DNA from: Dipteris shenzhenensis
Lineage: Eukaryota > Polypodiophyta > Polypodiopsida > Gleicheniales
Assembly: GCA_047967505.1 (NCBI GenBank)
Contig: CM106540.1
Length of the DNA stretch: 64,000 nt
Direction: 5' to 3' (one strand)
The position numbers and the translations under genes are program-made. Under the pieces are notes generated by a model, which was given only the letters and a program-made list of their open reading frames with translations, was not told where the DNA came from and searched no databases. This document shows positions 35,091 to 46,780 of this stretch, in pieces. The stretch's first letter is position 1, and the number at the start of each line of letters is the position of its first letter.

Positions 35091-35390
35091 ATTGAGAGAT
35101 ATGAAGTGGCCAAAGCAGAAAGAATAAATGCAAGGACGAGATTCAGAGTAATGTACAGACGATCGCAACCATATCCACGGGATCTGGCTCTTCTCCCTAC
35201 TCACATGTCACTTGATTGGCTACAACTGGCTCTATGTAAAGCCGAACATGATGGAGAGACAATAAACGAGCGCGAGTGAGAGTTATCATCTGGATATATG
35301 GTGCATGTAAGTTTCTTACCTCTTGACGTAATTAAGTAATTATTTGTGGCAATATACGCTATAAAATAGATGCATCTTCATTGTTTTAAT

Positions 35391-36306
35391 GATGCTCTTT
35401 TACAGTACAAAAAGTACAGTGCATTATGGTCATATGGACGACATTTTCGCGTGGAATGCATCGATTCAAAGAGAGTCACGTATGATTGTGGAGTCATGGC
35501 TAACTTCACACAAGATAGCCGAGCAAGTGCTTTGGATACCAATCTTCTCTCCTCACAGTTGGATTATTGTGGAACCATACGCGACATCTATGAAGTTGAT
35601 TTCAGACAATTTAGTATTTTCATTCTTGATGTAAAATGGTTTAGAACTATTTACAACGGTCCCCATGCGACAGTGAGAAAAGATAGTAGTGGTTTCTTTG
35701 CAATAGACTCCACCAAACATTGGACCGATGAAAGTGATACTTTTGTTCTTCTGGAGCACTGTGAGTAGGTGCATACCAATGATTTAATTAATCGAAGCTT
35801 TCGTTTTTAAAGATCCATTGATACATGTACTTGAGCATAATTTCATATATATAATTGATGACATTTGGCACCCATCTTCAATATAGGTGGTTTTTCATCC
35901 GGATCGTTCTGATCCAAGATGGTGGTACGTGATCCAAGTTGCACCATGAAGTAAGCAAATTTTCAAAGATAGAGATGTGGATATGAAGATGCCACTACCA
36001 ATGCCGGATCCAATTGATGAATCTAGCGAAGAAGATGTAGATCACCATATGAGCCAAGAGGAAGATGCACATAATAACATTGCACGAGAGGAAGATGGAG
36101 ATCACGATACTGAGGAAGAAGACAACGATCATCAAGAATCACCACACTTTATTGAAGAAGATGATCAAATACTTTTAGGTGAACGTACGATGCTAGAGTA
36201 CGATGATGATATGGGAGATCAACTCAGTATAGAGTTGGAGATAGACTTGTTTGGTGCCTTAAACTTGGCTCAAGATGAAACAGTTGATGTTAATGCTCTT
36301 AATTAA
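35391..36306 (+). CDS. CACTA DUF4216-like domain with acidic tail
   Basis: After an intron (GTAAGTTTC at 35308, acceptor TTTTACAG near 35404) the reading gives HFRVECIDSKRVTYDCGVMA, VDFRQFSIFILDVKWFRT and TDESDTFVLLEHC, the DUF4216 pattern. A short intron (about 35767-35885) leads to VVFHPDRSDPRWWYVIQVAP. A stop follows near 35950, then 35977-36306 is very acidic (runs of Glu, Asp and His) and ends with TAA. In related elements this is the C-terminal end of the transposase protein; an acidic tail is common there. Confidence 0.72.
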
Positions 36307-36502
36307 TTTTTTTCATCTCAAACTTGGACATGAATATATGAGCTTCAAAGGCTTGATGTACATGCTCTCATATTTTTATTCTCTATGAGATCAAACATGT
36401 ATGAAAATTTTAAAAAATTTGTCATTGGAAAAAACTAACTTTTAAGGCCTATATGGAAAAAAAAACCTCTCTGGAAAATGTTGCTATAAAATAGTATATC
36501 AG

Positions 36503-36570
36503 TGTCGTTATATAGCGACACTTAAAAGTCGCTATATAGCGACTTTTGGCAAGCGTCGCTATATAGCGAC
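36503..36570. repeat. Right subterminal palindrome array of the CACTA element
   Basis: GTCGTTATATAGCGAC at 36503 and perfect copies at 36528 and 36555. The last lies in a perfect 20-bp palindrome GCGTCGCTATATAGCGACGC (36553-36572). Confidence 0.92.
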
Positions 36571-36870
36571 GCTTTACGGAACCCGCTTTTCATATCGACG
36601 ATTAATGCCACGTGGGCGCTAAACGTTGGTACATAAACATCGCAATAGGATCCGTGTGTAGTAGTGTCACCAGTACAACAATACTAAAGAATGTATGCAA
36701 ACCTAGGTACAAGATATCATAACTTGCAAAAGGATCAATTTTGCTTGCAAAGTCCTTTTGATTTTGTTCTTGTAAAGAGACCACATTTGGCTTCATTATA
36801 TGTACATAATGTCAAAGGAGACACCAAGTTTTGAAGTCACAAAGACCTTTGATATTATATGTTGCAATTT

Positions 36871-37008
36871 GAAAGGTGCATACATGGAGATATGTATTAT
36901 GGTAAGAGTATATACATCAAAACAATGAGTGACTAATTGGAAAGGTACATTCATGGAGATATGTATTATGGTAAGAGTATGTACATCAAAACAATGAGTG
37001 ACTAATTA
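36871..37008. repeat. 69-bp tandem duplication
   Basis: GAAAGGTGCATACATGGAGA at 36871 and GAAAGGTACATTCATGGAGA at 36940; both run to GAGTGACTAATT with few differences. Confidence 0.9.
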
Positions 37009-38252
37009 AGCTATTGACACAGAATAGCCCTACACCTTGAAAACCTGTACATCATTAAGCCAAGCATAATTTTTTAGTATCCATATCCATGTATGTAGCT
37101 TTAACCACATTGGTCCGTTTGTCCAATGCCTACAGTGTCTGAATGAATTGATTTCAGCATAGTCACATGAGACATATCTGTCCAATTCGTGGATATGATG
37201 GGACAGGGTGGTTAGGGCTACCTTGTTAGGTATCTTTCAGACATGAGAGGTATCCTTGTCTTTGTCTTTCCTTGTAAAAGTGGAAGTGGAAGCCTCTAGA
37301 GTTTGTTGTCCATTCAAGGCTGATTTGGCTTTACCTTTATCCTACTGACGAGACAAAATAGTATGTTGCATAACTTGTTGAGCTCATAATTGCTGAGAAG
37401 CTACTAGATCACATGAGCTAAATGTGTAGCTAATTGAGGAGGAATCACAGTAGCTGGAGGTTGTAGAAAGAGGAACATTCTAAATGCATATGTCCAAACT
37501 AAATCCATGTATAGCTAATTGAGTAGGAATTGTAGAAGCTGGAGGTGATGACAACTAAAGCAAGCACCTACAAACACTCCTCACTTAAGTTTTAATGGCT
37601 TTTCTCTCAAAGATTCATCACTAGAGTCAATGGAAAACTCGGGTGGGCTTATCTATATCCCAAAGAACACAAAATTTGCTAATATTTATAGTTGGCCTAG
37701 GTAGCAAACAAGTTTGTGAAAGAAGAAGCACTGTTAGGTTAGGTAAAATAATCCTCCCTAGTTGAACAACCAAATTCAACACTTCAACGCACACTGTATA
37801 TTTTATGTTTAATAAGAGATTTGTAATAATTTGTGGATGACTAAGGTAGAACATGAACCATCCACGAACCAAAGAACAACAGAGACTATTCTAGTAGTAG
37901 CTTCTTGTGCTGCGAGTCTGATAGCATGACCTCATAGAAGCCCATTCACCAAAATAAACCCCTTCTATAAAAAATCCTTTGAGAAATACATTAAGCCATT
38001 GCAATACATCACTTTCCAAAGCATCTTATGAGGGAAGAAAATGAAATATATTGCTCATATATTACAAGGTAAGAAAATGGTAATATATTCCACTACATCA
38101 CTTACCAAAGGCATATTACGAGGGAAGATAATAGCATCGCTCATATATTTCCTCCATGAGTTTAATGGATGGCAATTGAGATCCCCTCCCATGCCTTCCT
38201 AGCTTCCACAAAATGTTCCTATTGCACTTCTTGAAGTTGCATGTGCGCACAT

Positions 38253-38285
<33 letters not shown>
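38253..38285. repeat. (CA)n microsatellite
   Basis: About 16 CA units. Confidence 0.95.
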
Positions 38286-38286
<1 letters not shown>

Positions 38287-40181
38287 GCCAATGTCAAAGT
38301 TGAAAGGACATACCGGGATAATACTAACTTCAAAAGGGTATGCAAAAAAAAAGTGGAGACTGCAATGCAACTACAAAAGACCACGACCGAGTGTGTGTCC
38401 TGGGGTGTGAACGATCAGACTCCACCTTATGAATTTTTGCAAAGTTCAATGGACTTTCATGCTTACTATGTGCACAGCAGATAATTTTTGCATGACATCC
38501 ATTGTGAATGATTTATGTTGTTCTATAAACATATTTCATCTACATATTACTATATCACATTGTGCTACACGATGATATTATATGCTTGGCATTTACTATG
38601 CCACATTTTGCTACACAATGATCTTATATGCTTGGCATTTTGGACTTTTCTGATCTTATTGCATAGAGTCATTAGCGGAGTTTATCTTTTTTCTACTTCG
38701 TAGATGTTTTTTAGAATTTGTGGAGAGGGTGATAGATGGTATGACAAGGTCTTTGCTAAAGTAATTCTCTTGATTTAAAGTAATAGGACTTAAGGTTTAC
38801 TTAATCTTTAGTCAAGTTGTCAGCCTCTGAAGTATGATATTTAGTCAAGTTGTGAGCCTCTGAAGTATGATCTTTTGAATATTCCATGGAACATTGTTTT
38901 ACATGTTTAAGTTTTATTAATCATCTTCTTAGTAGTTAGGGTTTCTAAAGTTAAGACATTGTATGTTTGTGTTTGGCGAGTAGGTATATGATTAATAGAT
39001 ATATTATTTCCTCCTTCAACTAGCTATAATCTAAGGTATGCCATGGATTTCCTAGTAAATGACGTGTGATGGATCTAGTTTTTTGGCTGATTATAATTTA
39101 AGGTATTTGATTTGGATGGCAACAGCTGCCTGTTGATAGTGGTTGGTTTTGGGTGACAATGGAAAAGTTGATACATTGATTATGGGCAAGTGTCTGAGAG
39201 TTGTAGTTTAATCATTCAGTTAAAGTATTTCCATTTCTCTGTTCTTTGGGTTGGTTGCTTAGAGGACTAGAGTGGGATTGACTTGGTCTCTTGGAACTAG
39301 TTTATTGCTACTCCTAGTTATGTGGTGCATTTCAGCATGCCTTATAGATGCTTGTGTGGTATTCTATGTGTGGGGTTTCGGTGGGTATATATGCAAGTGT
39401 CTTATGGGTGAGTTTATGTGTATAAGAGCCTTCTTGTTAATTTCTCCAAATAAGGTATTATGTGTGTAAGATGTATGTGGATATCTTAATTAAATTTTCT
39501 TTTCCCGTCAAGAGTTTTAATATACTTTTTGATGGTTCTTGTTCTAGATTTTAGTAAGCCCTTGATTCTATGTGTGTGTTGTTCGAATGATCAGAGTAGG
39601 ATTGACTTGGTCTCATAAAAGTGGGTTCATCCTGCTCCTATTTATCTCGAGTCTATGTTGTAAAAAGGTGTAATGTGAAGTGTTTGGTAAAAGTTGCTTT
39701 AGACCTTAATGATGTGATTAAAGGAGCATCATGCCACTAAGATAGTAACTTCAATATGATTTCATTAGAAGGTTGATAGTTGATTTATACTTCTTGTTGT
39801 GGTGGTCGTTGGAGAATTCTAGGGTCCTCTCAAATGGCTGATAATAATTTTTTAGAATAGGAGTTTAAAATATTTGGCTTAATGGTGGATGGTGATTAAT
39901 TGAGAAACAATATTCAAAAGTAGTTTTAATGTAAATGATTCTTTTGGGGAAAATACGTGTTGGCTTTATGTCAATAGGTAGGGGTAGTGTGGGGAGTAAT
40001 GGTGTGACTATGCCTTTGTCCCATTTGCTTCAGCTTCAGGGCATCTGTTCTTTGCTTTCTTGACCCCTTGATGAGGACTTGTTGGTTTGGGTTAGCGCAT
40101 CTTCTCATTTACTACGTTGTTGAATAGCTTCATAGGACCTAATCTTTACATGCCAAGTGAGACTACACTCTTTGGCGAAAG

Positions 40182-40871
40182 GTGCTTCTTTCTTTGCTTT
40201 CAGCTGGTCGTCTAGTGGAAGAAGCAATTTCTAGGGTCGTCCGGTGGAAGGATCGGGAGAGTTGTTTTGCCCGCCTGTCGGTCTTGGTGTTTGTCTTATG
40301 CACTCGAGCTAGTGATGGTTTTTCCTATCGGAGCTCGATTTGTTGTTCTGCTTGTCACAAACTTCCGTCCATTGCTCTGTGTGCCAGCCAAGCTTTTCGT
40401 TTGTCACGTTCCTTGGCGGCGGATGGAAGTGTCTCATGTTGGTTTTGCCAGTGGGTCTTAGTGCCTTTGATCTTGCTCCATTCAGCTTCATCCGTCAGTT
40501 TGCCCCTACCTCATGTTAAGCTCTACCATCGAACGTTCTCTGCATGTGGGTGTCTCTCTCTTAAGTTTGGAAGGGGCGTTTTATGTCCTTTGACGTGCTC
40601 TTTGATCAATGGTTGTGTTGACCTACCCTTTCTCTCGATTCTCTGCTCTGGTTTGGTGGCCACATCCCTGCTTGCTTCTAATAAGTTGACACTTCAGTTC
40701 GAAGTGGTACCTCTACTGCACTTAAGCCCTTCGTCTCATGCTCTTGTCCTTCTCCTGGACAGATCCCGTTATCCTTCACTCGTCTCTCCTTCAACGCTAT
40801 GTGCGGGTATCAAGGGCGTTATTCGTAGAGCTATCGGCTGTGCTTGTGAGTTTCTCATTCCAAGCTTCTAG
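40182..40871 (+). other. Open frame of 229 codons, unknown and doubtful
   Basis: Longest unexplained plus-strand open frame outside repeats. It is rich in Leu, Ser and Cys with many Arg, has no recognisable domain, and codon choice does not look plant-like coding. The region 40180-42650 is GC-richer than its surroundings, which lowers stop frequency. No TATA box, splice pattern or homologous neighbour supports it. It could be a decayed promoter-proximal region of the gene model at 42.8 kb, or chance. Confidence 0.2.
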
Positions 40872-42105
40872 GAGCGTCTAGTCGTGTCGATTGATGGTTT
40901 TGTTTGCTCGGTTTGCTCCAGTTCCTCAAGTGAGTTTGTATTGGTTTTTTTGTCCCCAGTCTGGTCATCAGACCCATGGATCGCTTTCCACAGAGCATTC
41001 CGTGCCATGCACGACGAGTCTTTCTCTTTGCTCGTCGGTTGGCCGTTCTTGCGTGGCTCTCAACTATTTTGTGATTTCTAAAGATTTGTAATCCGAGGTT
41101 TTCCTTCGTTGACATTCCTTGGCTGCAGTCGGCCGTTCAAGCGTCCCTTTCATTTGGTTCTGCGTGACTTTCGTTTGCTGGTACATGCCTAATTCCTTCT
41201 TCACGTGTTCATGGCCTTCTGGGAAGTAGAGGATTTCTCCCGTTGCTTAGATACCATTGAGCTGCTGTTACGTTTGGTGATCTAAGCAAGAAAACATAGT
41301 TGCTTTGTGGGCATAGTCACTGGCTTTGGAGTTTCTCTGAGTTTTGGGTTTTACTGGGCTTCTCCGACGTTCATTCTCCATTCCTTTCTGTCTGGAGGTT
41401 CAGATGTATATAGAAGACATGAGAATCTTGAGTCAAATTGAGAGGGACAGGAAAGAGAAAGGTACCAATGATTAAGTTCCTACCTTATAGAGTTAGCCTT
41501 ACTTGGTATGAGTGTTAATTTTAAGGATTTTTATAGATTCATTTACTTAACCTCTAATTTGATATATAATAATACATACGTATGTACGTATGTACGTAAG
41601 TACACACACACACATACATATTTTTTAAATATGGTTATGTATTTCTGTGTATAGAATTATACTCTTATATATTTATGCAGGTTCTTTGATTGATTTTTTA
41701 AAAAAAATTGTTTCCTTTTTTATTGATTGGCTTCCTTTTTGGCCTGCCCTCGGGGGTAGGCTATAGTTAGAGCGGTTTCCAGTAGAAGGGAAAAGTCGTG
41801 AATTTCATAAATAATAAAAGGAAAAATTTTCACTGGCTCGACTTTCTTTCCCTTCCATGTGGCGATGTTTTCCGTGTGTTTAGTCATGCGCAGCCTCGTC
41901 AAGCCTTCCATGTGGCAAGGCGTCAGTGGCTGTCCTACATATTCCTTTTGCATGCAACCCGAGCTGCATACGTGTTCTTCGTTGAGTGGGAGGGTTCATC
42001 TCACCGTCCACGTGTGGCGCACCGATTGGTTTGCTCTCGTGTCTTCTAGGAGCCTCCATTTTCGGTGGAGGCTCTTTTCTCTGTGTGTTTGTTCATTGGA
42101 CCTCC

Positions 42106-42645
42106 GTGTTGGAGGGCCTCCTCCGATGCAGGAGGGCTGCTGCTCCTCCAGCTACGTGAACTTGTCTAGCTGTTGGCTGCTGATGGAGCATGCAAGCGTC
42201 GTAGAGCCTCTACCCTTCCTTGTGCTAACGGAGGACAAACGTTATTGGTGGACAATCGTCAGCAGCTGCCTCCTGATCGTGGCTCTTGGGTCTACAATGG
42301 CAAAAGGTGAATCGGTCGGGCGACGTGTTGGAGGGCCTCCTCTGATGCAGGAGGGGTGTTGCTCCTCCAGCTTATACGTGAACTTGTGCAGGTGTTGGCT
42401 GCTACCGATAACCCCTCTTCGCTGGAGCAATGCGTCCACCTCCGTGACTTTGTGGTTCTGTTGGGTCGTGATGGTGCATTTTGGTTGGAGCAAGGGCACA
42501 CCTGAGGAGCTTTTCGAGCATGCAAGCGTCGCAGAGCCTCTACCCTTCCTTGTGCTAATGGAGGACAAACGTTATTGGCGGACGATCATCAGCGGCTGCC
42601 TCCTGATCGTGGCTCTTCGATCTACAACGACGAAATGTGAATCGG
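42106..42645. repeat. Imperfect tandem duplication inside a GC-rich open region
   Basis: GTTGGAGGGCCTCCTC starts at 42106 and again at 42330. Both copies share GATGCAGGAGGG, GTGCTAA-GGAGGACAAACG and TGCCTCCTGATCGTGGCTCT. The first copy lacks about 100 bp present in the second (42390-42515). A plus-strand frame (41859-42653) and an antisense frame both run through it; neither resembles a known protein. Confidence 0.85.
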
Positions 42646-42806
42646 TGGGGTGACCTTGCAAATATGCAAAGGTCAAAAATCTTGGAGCCTGTGTTCGTCT
42701 CTACTGCGTCTTTGTCTGTATAAACAATCGATCTATGATACTTGAGTTTCTGCTTTCACCTTGCTCTCCAACGAGACCATCTTCTAGCTCCGTCTGCTAT
42801 TCACTC

Positions 42807-43961
42807 ATGGCTTGCAAAATTGAATACTTTGCTGAATCCATGGAAACCAGCAGCGATAACTTCGAGCGAGGTATCTATCCCAGGAACTCTTGATAATAAA
42901 AAATTTCCCTTCAATTATTCCTTCCTTCGATTATTCGAGTTTTGATTTCACCTTGTAGAACCGTACAACTTTGCGACGCCTATTGATGTAGGTGCTTCTT
43001 ACCAAGACGTGTCCCAAGAGCTTTTGTGCACTTCATCTAGCTTGGGCGAGAGCTCGAACTTAAAGCAGCATCTGTAATTTGGTAAACACGCAGTCCCCTT
43101 CATACTCGTTTCTCCTTCATTAAACTGGAGTAATCGCGATGGGATGTTTCATATTTGGTGGTCTGTCAATGTTCAATTGAGGTAAAGGAAGAGGTGGAGA
43201 CCTACGATTCTTGGATAGCATAAGTTTGCTCTCCATCCTAAGTGAAAATCAAAACAGAGTCAAAAAACTGTCAATCGTTAGCCGAAGGTATCCGTGTTAG
43301 TCGTATGTGTTAATTGTTTGTTGTATGTTTGCATGTCCTTGTATTCTAGGTACCAACGATCTAATTGTTGCTGCAGTACCTAAGGTTAGTGCGGGTGATG
43401 CCGTTCTCGAGACAAAGATACTTACTAGAGATCGTCGTAGTGGAAAAGCCATTATGACAGGTGAAGAGGTGGATGTTTCTTCGATACGTTTACCTGTTGG
43501 TGAGTAAACGGTAGCTTTGGATACGTGCATGTATACATTCGTTTTGCCTATTGTAAGTGGTAGCTTACGTTTCCAAGCGTAATTTGCAGGTCGTCAAGCT
43601 GACTGTTGTCCTGTTGGGTACCGCCAAGCTCTAGATGCTTCTCATAATGCTGCAACAAGCGGCTGCTCTACTGCAAAAACCAGTCGGATAGGCAAGGGCG
43701 GCTGCTCTGCTACAAAAACCAGTGGGATAGGCAAGGGGCCCAAGAAGTCCCTAAAACGAGCGCTACAAATCGTTGCCAAGGAAGCTTACGAAGAAGGTGT
43801 TCTGCGTAACCTTTAATTTTTTGCCTTTTTTATTTCGTTCTTTCTCTGTCTCGCATAACCTTTAACTAGGTTAATCACCTGCAGAGTATTACTTTAAGAA
43901 TCCACGCTTATACAGTTACTGTTGTATCTACCTCGGTTGTTTGTGTACTCTTAGCATCTGA
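42807..43961 (+). CDS. Multi-exon gene model, unknown family
   Basis: Several GT-AG exons join in consistent phase. Exon 1 42807-42870 starts ATG in context CTCATGG (MACKIEYFAESMETSSDNFE). A candidate exon starts at 42959 after TTGTAG (EPYNFATPIDVGASYQDVS) but meets a stop at 43075 unless spliced earlier. The next is 43350-43499, donor GTGAGT (GTNDLIVAAVPKVSAGDAVL). Then 43590-43796, acceptor TTTGCAG, includes a 42-bp internal duplication (GCSTAKTSRIGKG / GCSATKTSGIGKG). The last is 43885-43961, stop TGA. Exon 1 to 43350, 43499 to 43590 and 43796 to 43885 all keep phase 1. I recognise no domain; the product is small and basic in its second half. It could be a host gene or a fragment associated with the Helitron next to it. 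Confidence 0.4.
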
Positions 43962-44216
43962 CTGGAGGATTTTCTGACCTCTTCTAGTGCAACACGAGTG
44001 CAACACTAGTGCTTCAGTTTTTTACTTTCGAAATGGACTGAATTTTTTAAATTCAGTTTGTTAAGTTGGGGCTCATATATCGTTGTAGCCATTTGTGGCA
44101 ATGAACATCTACTTATTGGCTTGAAGTAGTTGTTCTTTCTGCTTATATGAAAGCATTATCTCATTATTGTCTACAATTTTTTTGGTGAAACCACGACTAA
44201 ACTTTTTGAGATAGGT

Positions 44217-44621
44217 TCTTTACACTCAACACAACGCAAGGACATTTTGCTAGATGAGTCAAAGAGTCCTCCCACTTTGTCACCACTATGTGCAAAGTCT
44301 TCAAAAAGAAAATATCTATTATGGAGTAAGAGTGATGAGGGAAGACTACTTGAACTCATACACATGTTTCCACAACACATAGTAAACGAAATTGCAACAA
44401 TGTATTTAGAAATAAATGCACGAGCAAACTACACTCTGAAAGGCACAATGAAAAAAATCTATAGAATGCAAACAATGCTACAAACATTACAAAATTTAAA
44501 GCAACCTCACAAAACAAAAACACATAACAAAAGAAAGAGGCCTTTTAATTCCAAAATAGACTTATTCAACATAAAGATCAATGACTTACGAAATATGCAT
44601 GTTTATGTTGTGGCATATTAA
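44217..44621 (+). pseudogene. Lys-rich N-terminal frame preceding the Helitron Rep
   Basis: Open for 135 codons. Reads SKSPPTLSPLCAKSSKRKYL and LLELIHMFPQHIVNEIATMY, then becomes Lys/Asn/Gln-rich. Codon use and A-richness match the Helitron coding sequence downstream rather than the gene model upstream. An acceptor-like GAGATAG directly precedes it. No family recognised; possibly the N-terminus of the Rep-helicase protein. Confidence 0.35.
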
Positions 44622-44639
44622 CATTTCTAAGGAAGCTAA

Positions 44640-45200
44640 AGGCAATGCCAAAAAAAAGTCAATCATTTCTAGAAAATCATGACATCATTGCAAGAACAAC
44701 AAATTTGACACATCCTTGTTTGTGTTCAATGTGTCTCAACCAAATACAAAAGTCAAAAGTACCAACATTTTGTACCAAGAACATGGTCCTACCATCTAAA
44801 ACACTTACGTTGCAAAACTAAATCAAATTGAGAACAAGCTTATTTCAATACGGATACCATTTGCACAAATAAGCGAGCTATCTTATGAGGGTCAATTTGG
44901 TATGAGAGGAAGCATGGTAAATGTATTTGTAGATATTGATCGAGCTCAATGATTGCTTCCAAGATTTATTGATGATTCAACAATAGTAATGGTAGCTTTA
45001 AAGAGGAAATTAGAATATAGTCATAGTTACATAAGTGGTGCTATCCGACCAATGTTAACAATGTGTGCTTTACAGGAGCCACTAAGGTCACTGTTGTACA
45101 AAGAGAACAATGTGCAACTAAAGCCTCTATGCATGGAGCACATTACTCAGTTGCAAGAACAATTAGCAAGAAATAACACATGTAATGAAGACAATATACA
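44640..45200 (+). pseudogene. DUF6570-like region of the Helitron Rep-helicase
   Basis: Reads, with one stop (TGA at about 44952), KLNQIENKLISIRIPFAQIS, then YEGQFGMRGSMVNVFVDID and LPRFIDDSTIVMVALKRKL. This matches the pattern ...RIPF..I..LP.GGQ....G..VNVP.DV... of the domain named DUF6570 that precedes Rep in many Helitron helicases. Cys-x2-Cys (CLCSMC) at about 44720 may belong to the small zinc-binding segment in front of it. Function unknown; probably DNA contact during rolling-circle initiation. Confidence 0.6.
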
Positions 45201-45239
45201 CATTGTTACTGATGAAGAGTTACAAAGTGACACACTAGT

Positions 45240-46780
45240 CCATGGAATATACACTAGTCAACAAGTGGTCCACTATGAGGATAAAACTATAAATGTGGCT
45301 CCCTTTGAAGGTTTCTCTCCATTAAGTATGTTTAAGGATAAGAACTACAAGGAGCTAGCATTTCCAAATATATTTTATGGCCATCCAAGGCAATATCATA
45401 TTCCTCAATGTACATCATACCAAACCATTGCACAATGGGAACTCACAAATAGGGATAGATGATTTGCATGTTGCATTGAAAACCTTTTTTTTAAGGCAAT
45501 GAAAATAATGGTTAGACAAATACTATCGTCAACATGGGTAAGAATGCATAAAGCACAATTAAAGGGACGTACATTACTTACAAAAGATGTTGTAGTTGAC
45601 ACCAAAATCGAAAATCTCCTATAGTCAAATATTGGATATAGGGATTTTGTTTGTTTAAGAACATCAATGGACTACAAAAACAAGATTAAGAAAAATATAT
45701 TTGCAATGTTGCGACAACTTGGAGCACCAACCTTTTTCATAACACTATCTGTAGCAGAAAAACTATGGACTCCATTAATACAATGCCTATGCTACCTTCG
45801 ACATGGAGATAATACATGTAAGATAGAAAGTACTGTGTCAGAAATTAGAGACTTAATAAGATCAGACCCAATAACAACAACGCGTTATTATGTTCATAAA
45901 TTCCAAGCATTAAAGTACCTTCTTCTAAAAGAAAAAACAATTCTAGGCAAAGTTAACGATTATTTCTTTGTTACTGAGTTTCAAAATAGAGGAAGCCAAC
46001 ATGACCATGGATTATTATGGATTGAAGACGCACCCTCGATCCAAGACTCAACAGATGATGAATTAGTTAACTTTATAAATAGGTACATTACGACTAATAG
46101 TAGTTTGTTAGATGAAGCACATTTAGATATCCAAAAGCATCGACATCGGTGAACTTGCATAAAGAGAAAAAAGCGATGTCGATTTGGATTTCCAAGGCCA
46201 CCAATGCAGCAAACACAACTACTAACTCCATTGGAAATTGATGAAGAAAACACAACTCACAAGCACAATGCATTTAACACGCTAGAAAATCATAATATAG
46301 ATAATTTAAACTTTGACAGTTTCCTACGGTGCATTAAACTTGCTCTTCAATCTACTATAACTACAAAAACCATATTCCTAAGAAGAGAACCAAAAGACAT
46401 TCATATAAACAACTTTAATACTAAACTTACTAAGTTATGGGGTGCTAATACAGATATCCAATTCATACTTAATCCACATGGTGGAGTAGCGTACTGTACT
46501 TCGTACATGGCAAAGGCAAACAAAGCAACAACTAAAGCTATCAATAAAGCGCTGAACCAGTGCATCGATGCACGAACATCAACAAATGAGAGAGTACACA
46601 AAATGGGAAATGCCATACTAAATACACAACACATAAGCTCACAGCAAGCAATATATGTAGCACCATCACTACCACTAACAAGAAGTACAAGGGAACTCAC
46701 TTACATTAACACAAGCAAAAAAGATGACTGCACCCACTTACTTAAACGCAAAGCACAACTACAACAACTCGATCCCTAGA
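45240..46780 (+). pseudogene. Helitron Rep (HUH endonuclease) domain
   Basis: The Helitron_like_N block begins at APFEGFSPLSMFKDKNYKEL. APTFFITLSVAEKLW at about 45725 is the standard FFxT(L/F)S block. The metal-binding motif reads RGSQHDHGLLW (HxH, near 46000). The tyrosine motif reads GGVAYCTSYMAKANK (two Tyr separated by three residues and a following Lys, near 46490), and SSQQAIYVAPSLPLTRSTRE follows, as in Helitron proteins. HUH and the two tyrosines nick single-stranded DNA in rolling-circle transposition. Stops at about 45460, 45623 and 46150 break the frame. All catalytic motifs are still readable. Confidence 0.82.

Larger units (their letters stand above)
31940..36605 (+). mobile_element. 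CACTA (En/Spm) DNA transposon, nearly complete
   Basis: A tnp2-family transposase gene lies between two clusters of a 16-bp subterminal palindrome, GTCGCTATATAGCGAC. Four copies sit on the left (31983, 32008, 32040, 32071) and three on the right (36503, 36528, 36555). Subterminal arrays at both ends are the hallmark of CACTA elements, where they bind the TnpA-type protein. The expected CACTA terminal pentamer and 3-bp target duplication could not be located; only CGGGTT occurs at similar distance outside both arrays. The ends given are therefore approximate. Confidence 0.82.
36610..40180. other. Long stretch without a recognised gene; small tandem duplications
   Basis: Holds a 69-bp tandem duplication (36871 and 36940), (CA)n at 38253-38285, a ~60-bp tandem pair around 38550-38640 (ATGCTTGGCATTT ends) and a 34-bp pair at 38817-38880 (TTAGTCAAGTTGTGAGCCTC). 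Open frames are short and resemble nothing known. Confidence 0.45.

Noticed and set aside
40182-40871. Novel 229-residue protein gene
   Set aside because: No domain, splice or promoter support in a GC-richer stretch where stops are scarce; kept only as a doubtful open frame.
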